Positions 55,014-63,552 are shown, numbered from the stretch's first letter. The stretch is DNA of 64,000 nt from Massilia mucilaginosa (GCF_011682145.1 NZ_WHJH01000008.1:1-64000); one strand, 5' to 3'. Made by a program: numbers and translations. The notes: generated by a model not told the origin, from the sequence alone.

Positions 55014-55718
55014 ATGAAAAACATTGCCAAAACGATTAGCCTGGGCGCGGCGCTCTTCACTACCGTGCTGTCCGCCACCGGCGCACACGCTGCCAATGGC
55101 AGTGCCGGCAACACCGCCAAAGGCGACGTCACCCTCAACGGCGCGGGCGCCGATATGGTCGACTATGCCGTCGGCGTCAATCCCCAGAGCGGCAACGCCA
55201 CCAAAGGCGGCAGCAGCGGTTTCGCCAGCGACTTTGCGCTGTACGGCTCGAAACAGGGCTGGACCTCGATCGCCGCCTTCGGCAGCGGCGCCGACAACGG
55301 CGTGGCCATCTCGACCAGCAAGCTGGGCACCAGCCTGACCTTCACCTTCGACAAGACCGACGGCCGCCATGGTTCGTGGACTGTGGCCAACAACGACCTG
55401 AACAACAACGTCAAGCTCGACCTGGTGTTTGCGATGCACACCGGCGGCGGCAGTTCGGCCTGGCTGTTCGATAACGACGTCCTCGGCGCCGGTGCCAAAA
55501 CCAGCGGCAACTGGACCCTGAATGCGCTCAACGGCGGCGGCAGGCTGTCGGATTACTCGAACCTGACCATCTTCGCGCGCGACGTCAGCAAGACCGCCTT
55601 CCAGGTACCGACCACGCCCGTGCCGGAACCGGAAAACTACGCCATGCTGCTGGCCGGCCTGGGCCTGATCGGCTTCATGTCGCGCCGCCGCAAAGGCGAG
55701 CACGACACTTTCCGCTGA
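55014..55718 (+). CDS. PEP-CTERM secreted protein (paralogue 2)
   Basis: A 234-residue paralogue of the preceding PEP-CTERM gene. The signal peptide starts MKNIAK in both, and long stretches of the mature part match (GWTSIAAFGS, RHGSWTVANND, LTIFARDVSKTAF). The sorting signal is VPEPENY with a hydrophobic helix and SRRRK. The segments GSGFASDFALYGSKQGW-like and the Gly-rich loops differ slightly, so this is an older duplication under constraint. The leader just upstream (GGAAACGACATG and a CCCGCAATGCTT stretch) is also shared. Confidence 0.88.
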   Translation: MKNIAKTISLGAALFTTVLSATGAHAANGSAGNTAKGDVTLNGAGADMVDYAVGVNPQSGNATKGGSSGFASDFALYGSKQGWTSIAAFGSGADNGVAISTSKLGTSLTFTFDKTDGRHGSWTVANNDLNNNVKLDLVFAMHTGGGSSAWLFDNDVLGAGAKTSGNWTLNALNGGGRLSDYSNLTIFARDVSKTAFQVPTTPVPEPENYAMLLAGLGLIGFMSRRRKGEHDTFR

Positions 55719-55740
55719 TCCGCACCGCGGTTTCAGCCGA

Positions 55741-55773
55741 AAAAAACGCCAGCATTGCTGGCGTTTTTTTTTG
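55741..55773. terminator. Bidirectional terminator between PEP-CTERM gene 2 and catalase
   Basis: The stem AACGCCAGC/GCTGGCGTT is flanked by A runs on the left and nine T on the right, so it serves the PEP-CTERM gene on the plus strand and the catalase gene on the minus strand. It is the third use of this stem in 2 kb. Confidence 0.85.
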
Positions 55774-55794
55774 GCTGAACCTTGTACGCCGTGC

Positions 55795-58209
55795 TTACAC
55801 TTTCGGCGGATCAGTTTCGCGCGCGAAAGAGCGGTGACCCGCCAGCGCCGTCTTGAATGCCGTCAAGGCCGCAGTCAGGGCGCCACCTTCGGTGCCGATC
55901 AGCGCCGGGTCGGCCGAACCGTCCGGCAAGGCCGGCGGCACGCCCGCCTTCTTCAACAGTCCGGCACCGGCCCCGACCACCAGGATCGGCTTGCAGTGAC
56001 GATATTGCTCGCGCACGAAGTCGAGCGCGTGGGCATCGCGGCCGAGAACAGTGACGGCATCGCCATCGGGCACGACCACCGCGTCGTACAGGACCGACGG
56101 GCCGGCTTCGAGCGTGATTTCCACGTCGAGGGTGCCGCCGTCGCTGGTCTTGACCTTGCCCAGCTGGCTGCCGACCAGGCGCGGTACGGCGCCATCTTCC
56201 AGCAGCGAACGGTAGATGGCGCGCACCATGGCGCCGTCGACCCCGTTGGCGACCAGCAGCGCCACCTTGCGCGTGCGGATCCCGGTTTCACCCGGACGGC
56301 TGAGCAGCGAGAGGGCCGGCGACGGCTCGTACTCGTGCATCGGACGGTCGGTCGCCAGCGGCAGCGGTGCCGGCACATCCATGCCCAGGCCATCGGCAAC
56401 GGTACCGGCCAGCACCGGATTCACATTGGCCAGGGTGGCCAGCACGCGCTCGCGCACGGCCGGTGTTTGCACCCGCGTCAGCTCGAAGCGGAAGGCGGCG
56501 GCAATGTGGGCCTGTTCGACCGGGCTCTGGCTGTTGAAGAACAGGCGCGCCTGCGAATAGTGATCGGCGAACAGTTCAGGATTGCCGCGCACCTTGTCTT
56601 CCGAGATGGTCTGCGGAAAACTGGTGAAGCCGCTTTTCATGCCGGCCTGGAACGGGCAACCGCCGCCCAGCGAGTTCGGCTCGTAGCTGACGCGGCCGCG
56701 GTGGATGGCCTGGCGGTGCATGCCGTCGCGCTGGTTGTTGTGCACCGGCGCGATCGGCGAGTTGACCGGGATCTCGTGGAAATTGGCCCCGCCGAGGCGG
56801 CTGATCTGGGTATCGAGGTAGGAATGGATACGGCCTTGCAGCAGCGGATCGTTACTGAAATCGATGCCGGGGACGATGTGGGCGGTACAGAAGGCCACTT
56901 GTTCCGTTTCGGCGAAGAAGTTGTCCGGATTACGGTTGAGCACCATCTTGCCCACCGGCGTGAGCGGCACCAGTTCTTCGGGCACGATCTTGGTCGGATC
57001 GAGCACGTCGAAGGCGAACGATTCGGCCTGCTCTTCGGTGAAGATCTGCAGCGCCAGCTCCCACTCGGGGAAATTGCCGCTGTCGATGGCTTCCCACAGG
57101 TCGCGCCGATGGTAGTCGGGATCGGCGCCTACCAGCTTGGCGGCCTCGTCCCACACCAGCGAGTGCGTGCCCTGCAGCGGGGTCCAGTGGAATTTGCAGA
57201 ATACCGATGCGCCGGCCGCATTGACCAGGCGGAAAGTGTGCACGCCGAAACCCTGCATGGTGCGGTAGCTGCGCGGAATGGCGCGGTCCGACATTTGCCA
57301 CAGCAGCATGTGGGTCGATTCCGGCATCAGCGAGACGAAGTCCCAGAAGGTATCGTGGGCGCTCGATGCTTGCGGCATCGCATGGTGCGGCTCGGGCTTG
57401 ACCGAGTGCACCAGGTCGGGGAACTTCATGGCATCCTGGATGAAGAAGACCGGCATGTTGTTGCCGACCAGATCCCAGTTGCCTTCGTCGGTATAGAACT
57501 TGACGGCGAAACCGCGCACATCGCGCACGGTATCGGAGGAACCTCGTTCGCCGGCCACGGTCGAAAACCGGGTGAACACGGGAGTGCGCTTGCCGGGCTG
57601 GGAAAACAAGGACGCGCGCGTCACTGCGCTCATGTCCTGGTAGGCCTCGAAATAGCCGTGGGCGGCCGAGCCGCGCGCGTGCACCACGCGCTCGGGAATG
57701 CGCTCATGGTCGAAATGGGTGATTTTTTCGCGCAGAATAAAGTCTTCCATCGCGGTCGGGCCACGCAGGCCGATCTTGAGCGAATGCTGGTTGTCGGCGA
57801 TCGGTACGCCCTGGTTGGTGGTCAGGCGTTGTCCGCCGCCGTCGACGCGCACGCGGTCGAGCGGGCCTACGGTCGGGTTCGCGCCCGGCGCCGGCACGCC
57901 GCTGCCGAGTTTATCGGAGGCGATGGTTTCGGTCGGGGTGCTGCCGGTGGCGAGCGGGGTCGATGGCTCGGCCGTCGCGCCGGCTGGCGGCGTGCGCGAG
58001 GCGTCGCCGTACTCGGCCGGCTTGTTCGGGTTGAACGGCATCGCTGCCGCCAGCTGCTGACCGCCGACGGTTTTGACGAGCAACTGTTCGGCGATCGGAT
58101 CGCTGCTGCCGAGGCTGCCAGGCGGCTGGGCGTTGGACGGTCCCGAGACGGTGCTCAGAACGGAGCCGGCGCCATCTTCCGAGGAGCCAGTTTTCTTACG
58201 TGTGACCAT
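55795..58209 (-). CDS. katE: Large-subunit catalase (KatE/HPII type)
   Basis: An 804-residue haem catalase that breaks down hydrogen peroxide in the cytoplasm. The catalytic His lies in [14 protein letters not shown] and the Asn in [16 protein letters not shown]; the haem-ligand Tyr is in RIHSYLDTQ. The extra C-terminal flavodoxin-like domain (about 640-800; [15 protein letters not shown]) and the long N-terminal arm mark the large-subunit clade. The ATG at 58209 has a GAGGT site; an upstream start 12 bases away is less likely. It lies beside a DUF883-like gene, a common stationary-phase stress pairing. Confidence 0.94.
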   Translation of the reverse strand: MVTRKKTGSSEDGAGSVLSTVSGPSNAQPPGSLGSSDPIAEQLLVKTVGGQQLAAAMPFNPNKPAEYGDASRTPPAGATAEPSTPLATGSTPTETIASDKLGSGVPAPGANPTVGPLDRVRVDGGGQRLTTNQGVPIADNQHSLKIGLRGPTAMEDFILREKITHFDHERIPERVVHARGSAAHGYFEAYQDMSAVTRASLFSQPGKRTPVFTRFSTVAGERGSSDTVRDVRGFAVKFYTDEGNWDLVGNNMPVFFIQDAMKFPDLVHSVKPEPHHAMPQASSAHDTFWDFVSLMPESTHMLLWQMSDRAIPRSYRTMQGFGVHTFRLVNAAGASVFCKFHWTPLQGTHSLVWDEAAKLVGADPDYHRRDLWEAIDSGNFPEWELALQIFTEEQAESFAFDVLDPTKIVPEELVPLTPVGKMVLNRNPDNFFAETEQVAFCTAHIVPGIDFSNDPLLQGRIHSYLDTQISRLGGANFHEIPVNSPIAPVHNNQRDGMHRQAIHRGRVSYEPNSLGGGCPFQAGMKSGFTSFPQTISEDKVRGNPELFADHYSQARLFFNSQSPVEQAHIAAAFRFELTRVQTPAVRERVLATLANVNPVLAGTVADGLGMDVPAPLPLATDRPMHEYEPSPALSLLSRPGETGIRTRKVALLVANGVDGAMVRAIYRSLLEDGAVPRLVGSQLGKVKTSDGGTLDVEITLEAGPSVLYDAVVVPDGDAVTVLGRDAHALDFVREQYRHCKPILVVGAGAGLLKKAGVPPALPDGSADPALIGTEGGALTAALTAFKTALAGHRSFARETDPPKV

Positions 58210-58375
58210 TAAATACCTCAACTAAAATAGGTGGGACGAGAGACCGGCGCGGGAATGCGACACTACCCTGCCAGGGCACGGTAGCGAAACGATCAAAACA
58301 AGAGTGTGGGGACGTACGGGGCTGGCCCGGACGGCGTGAGCCGGCCGGGACCATGCCAGCGCATGACAGCGCAGA

Positions 58376-58801
58376 TCAGTTACGGCGGCCCAGCAGTTTC
58401 GACAGCGTGTAGCCGATGCCCAGCGCGACCAGGACCGAGGTCGCCGGGCTGGTGCGGACATAGTCGCGGCCGGTTTCTGCGAAGTTTTTGTAGGCGTCGG
58501 TCAGCTGACGGGTTTTTTCATCGACGCGCCCTGTCACGCCGCTCAGGGCGCCGCTGACTTTGTCGACGCCGGCGTGGGCGCTGGAGGCCAGGCGGTCCAC
58601 CACTGGCTGGGCGGCGTCGGCGGCCTTGTCGATGGTGTTGTGCATGTCGGCCGCGCTTTTGCTCAGATCGCTGCCCTTGTTGTTGTCATTGGGCTTGTTA
58701 TTCTCGCTGCGGCCGGCGCCAAGATCCTTGCCCATGCTGCTGCCCGAACCTTCGTTACCCAGATTGCTTGCGTTGCCGCCATTCGATTTTTGATTGTCCA
58801 T
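58376..58801 (-). CDS. DUF883/ElaB-YqjD-like membrane-anchored protein
   Basis: A 141-residue protein with a polar Asn/Gly/Ser-rich N-terminal 50 residues, an amphipathic helical middle and a C-terminal membrane anchor (RTSPATSVLVALGIGYTLSKLL) that matches the end of DUF883 proteins. In E. coli related proteins are stationary-phase inner-membrane proteins that can bind ribosomes. It is upstream of katE on the same strand (166 bp gap) and both may belong to a general stress response. GAGGAA precedes the ATG. Confidence 0.8.
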   Translation of the reverse strand: MDNQKSNGGNASNLGNEGSGSSMGKDLGAGRSENNKPNDNNKGSDLSKSAADMHNTIDKAADAAQPVVDRLASSAHAGVDKVSGALSGVTGRVDEKTRQLTDAYKNFAETGRDYVRTSPATSVLVALGIGYTLSKLLGRRN

Positions 58802-59061
58802 GATCCATTTCCTCTAAAAGTTTTATACCAGCGCGGTGGTGACACCTGTTCTTGGTGCCGAATACAAAAAATATAACGATTGCTCTTCGCTCACTGTGCG
58901 GTGACTAACAGAGTTGCCATGCATGCCAGGAGGCATCATTATCAGAGGACGCCGGGGGCGGCCTTGCGCGGCCTCAAACGGACGTGCTTGAAGCAGCGCG
59001 GAACAGGCTGGAATGGTGGGGATGGGTGGCGTGCGGACGGCGACGGCGGCCCGCCGCCTGC

Positions 59062-59349
59062 TTACAGGCAAGCAGCGAGGGCGGCTTCGAGCGCACTCTC
59101 GTACTTGAGGTGCAGTGGCAGGTCGCGCGCGATGGCCAGCACCTTCTCGCCGTCGCTGGCGCCGGGCCTGAGGGTCTGGGTAGCGAACAGCGGGCGCGGC
59201 GGCAACGCCCCGATGCAGGGCGAGCGCACCGGCACGCGGACTGTCTGGATGGCCGGCCCGGCGCTGGCGCAGCCGACCAAGGGCAGCAGCAGCAGCATCA
59301 GCAACGCCAGCAGGCAATACCTGCGCCAGCGCAAGAACGTTGAACTCAT
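59062..59349 (-). CDS. Rz1-like phage lysis lipoprotein
   Basis: A 95-residue lipoprotein. The signal peptide ends in a lipobox (LVGC, Cys near residue 27), followed by a short Pro/Arg-rich mature part. It directly follows an Rz-like gene with a four-base overlap, so it is the likely outer-membrane spanin subunit that acts last in host lysis. It is the leftmost recognisable phage gene; the 260 bp between it and the DUF883-like gene hold nothing I recognise, including no attachment site. Confidence 0.7.
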   Translation of the reverse strand: MSSTFLRWRRYCLLALLMLLLLPLVGCASAGPAIQTVRVPVRSPCIGALPPRPLFATQTLRPGASDGEKVLAIARDLPLHLKYESALEAALAACL

Positions 59350-59711
59350 CGGATGGACTCCAGGATCATGTTGACCGCAGGCATGGCTTCGGCGCAGGTG
59401 GTGGCCCTGGCATCGCGCACTTGCGCCAGCGCCTGGTCGAAACGCTTGCCCTCGGCCGCGGCGAGCTGGCGCGCGGCCTGGCCGCGCAGGTCGGCGGCCG
59501 CCTTCTGCCCGGCCAGTTCCACCATGGCGCTGTTTTGCTGGTCGAGCGCGGCGCCGCAGGCGGCACGCTGGCCGCGCTCCGTACGCAGCTCGGCAAGGGC
59601 GCTATCGCGCTCGCGCAGCGCCAGGAACCAGCCGGTGCCGCTGGCCACGCTGGCCATGCCAAGCACCAGCAGCAGGACGGCGGCGATGGGTTTCCACAAG
59701 AGCGCGTTCAT
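59346..59711 (-). CDS. Rz-like inner-membrane spanin subunit
   Basis: A 121-residue protein with one N-terminal membrane helix (about 8-30) and a coiled-coil Ala/Gln/Arg-rich periplasmic part (RERDSALAELRTERGQR, ALAQVRDARATTC). This is the usual form of Rz-type i-spanins, which with Rz1 join the two membranes during lysis. The start overlaps the lysozyme stop and the stop overlaps the Rz1-like start (both ATGA), so the three are translated as a coupled set. Here the Rz1-like gene follows in tandem and is not nested inside Rz. Confidence 0.7.
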   Translation of the reverse strand: MNALLWKPIAAVLLLVLGMASVASGTGWFLALRERDSALAELRTERGQRAACGAALDQQNSAMVELAGQKAAADLRGQAARQLAAAEGKRFDQALAQVRDARATTCAEAMPAVNMILESIR

Positions 59712-60166
59712 GGCAGCGCTCCCAGGCACATCGCTTGCTCGGTGGCGCGCCGCCTGGTCAGGCCGGGCAAGACGATGCCCTTGGCCCGGTTCCAGCGCGG
59801 CAGCTCGTTGCAGGCGCCGACCGTGTCGCCGGCATTCATCTTGCGGGCGAGCGTGGAGCTGCATAAGTTCGCCTGGCCGACGTTGTAGGCGAACGAGACC
59901 AGCGCGGCGCGCCGGTAGTCGCCCAGCGGCGCGCGGATGCAGGCGTCGACCGCGCGGTTGGCGATCGCCAGCGAGTCGGCCAGCATGGCCTCGCATTGCG
60001 CCGGCGTGGCGCGCTGGCCGAGGCGCACGCCCTTGGTTTCGCCGAAGCAGATGGTGGGAATGCCGACCGGGTCAAGGTAGGCCGCCTGGCGCAGCCCTTC
60101 GAAGCCGGCCACCATCGTGAGCGCGAGCGCGACCCAGCCGGCGCGCCGTGGATTGGTCATTACCAT
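59708..60166 (-). CDS. Phage lysozyme (GH24 endolysin)
   Basis: A 152-residue muramidase. The T4-lysozyme triad has exact spacing: Glu in FEGLR, Asp nine residues later (YLDPVG) and Thr six after that (PTICFGET). The hydrophobic N-terminus (WVALALTMVAG) may act as a signal-anchor-release segment, so export could use the Sec system. It would cut peptidoglycan to release phage. An ATG six bases downstream is an alternative start. A truncated second copy lies at 61741-61896. Confidence 0.9.
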   Translation of the reverse strand: MVMTNPRRAGWVALALTMVAGFEGLRQAAYLDPVGIPTICFGETKGVRLGQRATPAQCEAMLADSLAIANRAVDACIRAPLGDYRRAALVSFAYNVGQANLCSSTLARKMNAGDTVGACNELPRWNRAKGIVLPGLTRRRATEQAMCLGALP

Positions 60167-60206
60167 GGAGTTCTTTCTGCGCCATCAGGCGCGAGATGTT
60201 TGCGAA
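60165..60206 (-). pseudogene. 3' remnant of a holin gene
   Basis: Reading into the lysozyme start, the frame encodes RLMAQKEL, which matches the end of the intact holin at 61893 (RLMAQEEL) over about 12 codons with the same distance to the lysozyme start. The rest of this holin copy is missing; a terminator takes its place. The remnant is short, so this is an inference from the shared boundary. Confidence 0.5.
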
Positions 60207-60230
60207 CCGCGTCGTGCCGGCGAAGCGGCA

Positions 60231-60254
60231 TAAAAAAACCGCCCGAAGGCGGCC
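60231..60254 (-). terminator. Intrinsic terminator between tail and lysis genes
   Basis: On the minus strand the stem CCGCC/GGCGG closes on a stable TTCG loop and is followed by seven T. It lies after the tail-fibre accessory gene, so the lysozyme-Rz-Rz1 set either needs its own promoter or read-through. Confidence 0.75.
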
Positions 60255-60273
60255 GGCGCTGACGTGCGCGCGC

Positions 60274-60636
60274 TCAGTCGATCGAGGCGGAGGTGATAAA
60301 CAAGGTGTCGATGTCGGCCGGCGTGAGGTCGAGCACCTGCCGGATGCCTTCGACCAGCCAGTGGTCGCGCCGGACGTTCTGCGCATACTCGAGGTACGCG
60401 CGCGCCTGCTCGCCATCGACGCCCGGCATCGCATCGACAAACGTCTTCACCGCTGCCATGTGCCCGGCAGCGATGAGCGCGAGGCGGGCATTGAGCATCG
60501 GCACGGACGGCGGCACCACCGGCACGGCGGCCGCCGCTCGATCCGCGTGAACCTGCGCAATTTCTTCTTCGCTCATCGGGCGGGTGAAACTGCCGATGTC
60601 TTTATCCCAGCCGCACACAATATATTCTTCGCTCAT
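60274..60636 (-). CDS. Tail-fibre accessory/assembly-like protein
   Basis: A 120-residue protein encoded directly after the tail fibre, with its ATG sharing bases with the fibre stop (TGATG). Its C-terminal 75 residues (RLALIAAGHMAAVKTFV, DGEQARAYLEYA, RRDHWLVEGIRQVL) are clearly homologous to those of the protein at 62395-62862. The N-terminal parts differ. Its position behind a fibre gene suggests a fibre-folding or assembly helper; the fold is not one I can name. Confidence 0.65.
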   Translation of the reverse strand: MSEEYIVCGWDKDIGSFTRPMSEEEIAQVHADRAAAAVPVVPPSVPMLNARLALIAAGHMAAVKTFVDAMPGVDGEQARAYLEYAQNVRRDHWLVEGIRQVLDLTPADIDTLFITSASID

Positions 60637-61595
60637 CACATCACCTTTTTATAGCCATAAACTTCGATGCTGCCTTTTGCCAGAAATTTGGCGTACACGC
60701 CCCCGGGTACAAATAAGCGAAATCCACTGATTGCACTTGCTCCGAGGTAAAAGCCTGCCGAGTTGTTCACGCCTGGGCTATTCGAATTGTTAACACTGCT
60801 GTTAGCAGACCAGCCTTTTGCGGTGTTAGTTCCATTTGCGTTGAAGATGTTTATTTCACCGAACATGGATGCGTTATACAAGGCGGCCAATACGCGGCCC
60901 GACGTATCTGTCTGCATGCCGGTTCCTGTGCCGCTATCAAGCGAATTCCACGGATACCTGGAATTTGCATCAACAATCCCGGCAACAGCGAAGCGGAGAC
61001 GAACATGCTCACCGGGGGTGCCTGACCCTTCCATCGTCCTGATTTTGATCAAGTAATTATCGTAAGCGGAAGAGAAGATGTTTAGAAAATCAATGGTCAA
61101 AGCACTAGCGGCTGGAACGACTGAAGCCAGTAATACCAACGCGGTATCGTCAATTAATGCGAGCCGGCCATTCTTATCCGGCATTTGATATTCGCGCGTC
61201 ACACCGGGCGAAATAAGGTCGGCTTTGAATTTGCCTTGCTTCGTATTATCAGCAGCATTCTTCACTATCGGATTCGCATCCGAGAATGCGGCCGTGACGC
61301 CGATCGTCGCCGCGCTGGCCGCCGCCGCCGCCGCGTTGTCGGACGCGGTCTTGGCGCTCGCCGCCGCGTTAGCGGCGCTGGTGCCGGCCTCGCCCGCTTT
61401 GGCTGTCGCAATTTTTGCCGACTCGGTCACGCTGGCGACAGCCTTGCTCGCGGTGTCCTGCTTGCCGCTGAGATCGAGCGTCAGCGCATTGATCTCCGTA
61501 GTGAAGTTCGGGATGCTGGTGGCGAAGTAGGTGTCGCAGTCGGCACGGAAAGTCGGCGCGGTGCGGTCCAGTGGTGGGATGGCAGTGATCGTCAT
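60636..61595 (-). CDS. Phage tail fibre protein (module 1)
   Basis: A 319-residue structural protein. The N-terminal half is helical and Ala/Ser-rich (AANAAASAKTASDNAAAAAASA), a pattern of fibre shafts. A conserved joint follows (NTKQGKFKADL then MPDKNGRLALIDD) that also occurs in the fibre at the right edge. The C-terminal 150 residues are Asn/Ser/Gly-rich and probably form the receptor-binding tip. The base composition is visibly poorer in G and C than neighbouring chromosomal genes, as expected of transferred DNA. The start overlaps the end of a tail-gene remnant (ATGA). Confidence 0.75.
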   Translation of the reverse strand: MTITAIPPLDRTAPTFRADCDTYFATSIPNFTTEINALTLDLSGKQDTASKAVASVTESAKIATAKAGEAGTSAANAAASAKTASDNAAAAAASAATIGVTAAFSDANPIVKNAADNTKQGKFKADLISPGVTREYQMPDKNGRLALIDDTALVLLASVVPAASALTIDFLNIFSSAYDNYLIKIRTMEGSGTPGEHVRLRFAVAGIVDANSRYPWNSLDSGTGTGMQTDTSGRVLAALYNASMFGEINIFNANGTNTAKGWSANSSVNNSNSPGVNNSAGFYLGASAISGFRLFVPGGVYAKFLAKGSIEVYGYKKVM

Positions 61596-61740
61596 TGGGA
61601 GGGTCCTTCAATTTCAAGGTTGCAAAGGTGGTAGTGCGGATAGGTAACCACCATTGAAAAGTCTGTATAAAAACCGGAATAATCATCGACGGTCGAGCCG
61701 CCCGTGGTGCGCCCGATTGCCGGCACCAGCCCCTGGCCGA
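61592..61740 (-). pseudogene. 3' remnant of a phage tail gene
   Basis: A frame of about 49 codons (VGQGLVPAIGRTTGG... to EIEGPSQ) ends in a TGA that overlaps the fibre ATG, exactly as an upstream tail gene would. It has no start and joins the lysozyme fragment at about 61740. I read it as the C-terminal end of the gene that normally precedes the fibre gene; its family is not known. Confidence 0.5.
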
Positions 61741-61896
61741 CTGCGCCGGCGTGGCGCGCTGGCGGAGGCGCACGCCCTTGGTTTCGCCAAAGCGGATGGT
61801 GGGAATGCCGACCGGGTCAAGCCAGGCGGACAGGCGCAAGCCCTCGACGCCGCCGACCAGCGTGACCGCGATCGCGCACCAGCCCACGCTGTTTAA
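61741..61896 (-). pseudogene. Truncated GH24 lysozyme gene
   Basis: About 50 codons match the N-terminal part of the intact lysozyme at 59708 (EGLRLSAWLDPVGIPTIRFG, then RQRATPAQ), with the Glu-Asp-Thr triad still readable. Homology stops abruptly after PAQ. The ATG that follows the holin (61906) is out of frame with this stretch, so both ends are damaged. It cannot make an active enzyme. Confidence 0.8.
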
Positions 61897-62114
61897 CGCT
61901 GGCCATCGCGCAGTTCCTCCTGCGCCATCAGGCGCGCCACAAACGCCAGCAACGACACCAGCGCGCCGATGCCGGCGAACACGCCGTTCGGCACGTCCGA
62001 TGGCTGGGCGATGGCGATGAAGACCTCGGCGGCGCCGAGCAGGCCGGCGGCGGCGGTAAATTTCAGGCTCCAGGCTTTGTGCAGCACCCTGGGCCAGTCG
62101 CGGATTAATCCCAT
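61893..62114 (-). CDS. Phage holin
   Basis: A 73-residue membrane protein directly before the lysozyme relic. It has a basic N-terminus (LIRDWPRVLHKAWS) and two hydrophobic segments (AAAGLLGAAEVFIAI and GIGALVSLLAFVARL) with a charged end (EELRDGQR). Size, helices and position fit a class II holin that opens the inner membrane for the endolysin. It starts inside the end of the upstream 59-residue gene. Its end is duplicated as a remnant at 60165-60206. Confidence 0.75.
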   Translation of the reverse strand: MGLIRDWPRVLHKAWSLKFTAAAGLLGAAEVFIAIAQPSDVPNGVFAGIGALVSLLAFVARLMAQEELRDGQR

Positions 62115-62284
62115 TTTCTTCGTCCCCGTTTGGCGCGGTGCGCCTTCATGGGCGCCGAGTGATAGAACTGGAATCCGATCCACAAGATCGATACGAGCGC
62201 CGCCAGCGGCGGCAGAAATCCGAAAAACGCGGTGACAGCAAGCCCGTATGAAATGCCGTCGAACATATTTTTGATGTGTTCCAT
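62105..62284 (-). CDS. Small phage membrane protein (59 residues)
   Basis: A short gene with a strong AAGGGGAG site before its ATG. The product has one long or two short hydrophobic segments (GLAVTAFFGFLPPLAALVSI and the next few residues) and a very basic C-terminus (KAHRAKRGRRK). It overlaps the holin start by ten bases, so the two are coupled. It may be a second holin, an antiholin or a holin helper. Confidence 0.65.
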   Translation of the reverse strand: MEHIKNMFDGISYGLAVTAFFGFLPPLAALVSILWIGFQFYHSAPMKAHRAKRGRRKWD

Positions 62285-62394
62285 TGGCTCCCCTTGGCCT
62301 GCTGGTCATTGATGCGTTAGCGACCGTGCCGCGCGGGCAGGTCGGTGACGGGAGGCAGGCGCGGGCCTGATCCTCCCGGTGATGTGGCGTTGGT

Positions 62395-62862
62395 TTACTC
62401 GAAACTGGCGGCTTCGCTGAACAGCACGTCCATGGCGGCCGGTTCGAGCCGCAGCGCCTGGCGCACGCGTTCGACCAGGGGATGGTCGCGCCGCAGGCTG
62501 GTGGCGAATTCGAACATGGCGCGCGCCTGTTCGCCGTCGGTGCCGCCGGCCTCGGCCAGGGCGGCGTTGACGGTTGCCATGTGACCGGCCCCGATCAGCG
62601 CCAGGCGCAGGCCCAGCATCGAGACCGAGACCGGTACCGGCGCCGGCGCCAGCTGCCACGCTTGCTGCCAGTGACTGCCGGCCGGCTCGACGCCGTTGCG
62701 GATTGCCTGCAGGCCGGCTGGCGCCGCCGGCGGCGCCGTCGGCACGATCCAGTCGGCGTCGAGCGGTTCCCAGTCGAAGGCGAACGACACGCGTGGGTAG
62801 TGGTCCTTGTAGGCGGCTTCGGTAACGACCGCGCCGCTGTCTTTCATTCGAAGTTCTCGCAT
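62395..62862 (-). CDS. Tail-fibre accessory/assembly-like protein (paralogue)
   Basis: A 155-residue protein whose C-terminal half (RLALIGAGHMATVNAAL, DGEQARAMFEFA, RRDHPLVERVRQAL) matches that of the 120-residue protein at 60274. The N-terminal half differs. It lies downstream of the second fibre module, ten bases after the 226-residue gene, in the same relative place as its paralogue. AAGGAAAA precedes the ATG. Confidence 0.65.
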   Translation of the reverse strand: MRELRMKDSGAVVTEAAYKDHYPRVSFAFDWEPLDADWIVPTAPPAAPAGLQAIRNGVEPAGSHWQQAWQLAPAPVPVSVSMLGLRLALIGAGHMATVNAALAEAGGTDGEQARAMFEFATSLRRDHPLVERVRQALRLEPAAMDVLFSEAASFE

Positions 62863-62871
62863 TTTTTTCCT

Positions 62872-63552
62872 TTATTGCCAATAAGTGATGGTGATGTAGC
62901 CGTTGCCCGTGATTGACAGGTAATAGGTCTTGCCTGCGGTGATCTGGACATTGGTTTGTGTGACCGGCGTGGCCGGTCCCGCATAGCCGCCCGAAAAATG
63001 CAGGGTGTCGAACCCCGAGGATGGCTGGCCGCCCAAGGCAGGTCCCCATGTCTGGTACGACACTGTCGCAGTCCAGGCTCCGTCTTGCGATCCGCTCATC
63101 GGCCCGTTCACCGGCCCGGAGTACTTCCAGTTCCAGGGAAATGAGACCACCGCACTTCCAGCGACGAGATCGGCAGGGCGGTGATATACCGATGTGCTTG
63201 TATATCCGTTGAGGAACTGCTGAAATATCGACTCGTTCCAGTACCCTGCCGCGCCCGAGTTAAGTGATTCGGCCACGCGATTCACTTCAAGGGTGGCATA
63301 TTCCCAGGTGATGCTGCCTGCTCTGTCGCCCCCATGAATTTGCTGAAGAGTGACACTGACAGCGACCCCGGATTGCGGAATACGTTCCGCGGCACGCCCA
63401 TCGTCGCCCTTGCCTGTCACGCTGATCAGATGGTTCACATTGCCCGGCGCCGTCCAATATGTCGACGAGGTAAACGTTTGCGTCACCTGCTGCTGCACCG
63501 GCGGCACATACGGCTTGACGTTGGTCGCCGCCAGCATGCGCAGCGCACTCAT
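62872..63552 (-). CDS. Phage tail-associated protein, probably fibre tip
   Basis: A 226-residue protein rich in Gly, Ser, Thr and Trp with many predicted strands (QTFTSSTYWTAPGNVNHLIS, TYYLSITGNGYITITYW). It starts four bases inside the end of the fibre gene (ATGA overlap). It probably forms or caps the receptor-binding tip of the second fibre. No named family was recognised. Module 1 has no counterpart of it. Confidence 0.6.
   Translation of the reverse strand: MSALRMLAATNVKPYVPPVQQQVTQTFTSSTYWTAPGNVNHLISVTGKGDDGRAAERIPQSGVAVSVTLQQIHGGDRAGSITWEYATLEVNRVAESLNSGAAGYWNESIFQQFLNGYTSTSVYHRPADLVAGSAVVSFPWNWKYSGPVNGPMSGSQDGAWTATVSYQTWGPALGGQPSSGFDTLHFSGGYAGPATPVTQTNVQITAGKTYYLSITGNGYITITYWQ

Noticed and set aside
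58802-59061. Possible phage attachment site next to the left end of the phage region
   Set aside because: No tRNA gene, integrase or repeated sequence was seen, and the other end of the element is outside the window.
62303-62375. GGGAGG/CCTCCC hairpin as a terminator
   Set aside because: The stem is short and there is no T run on either strand.
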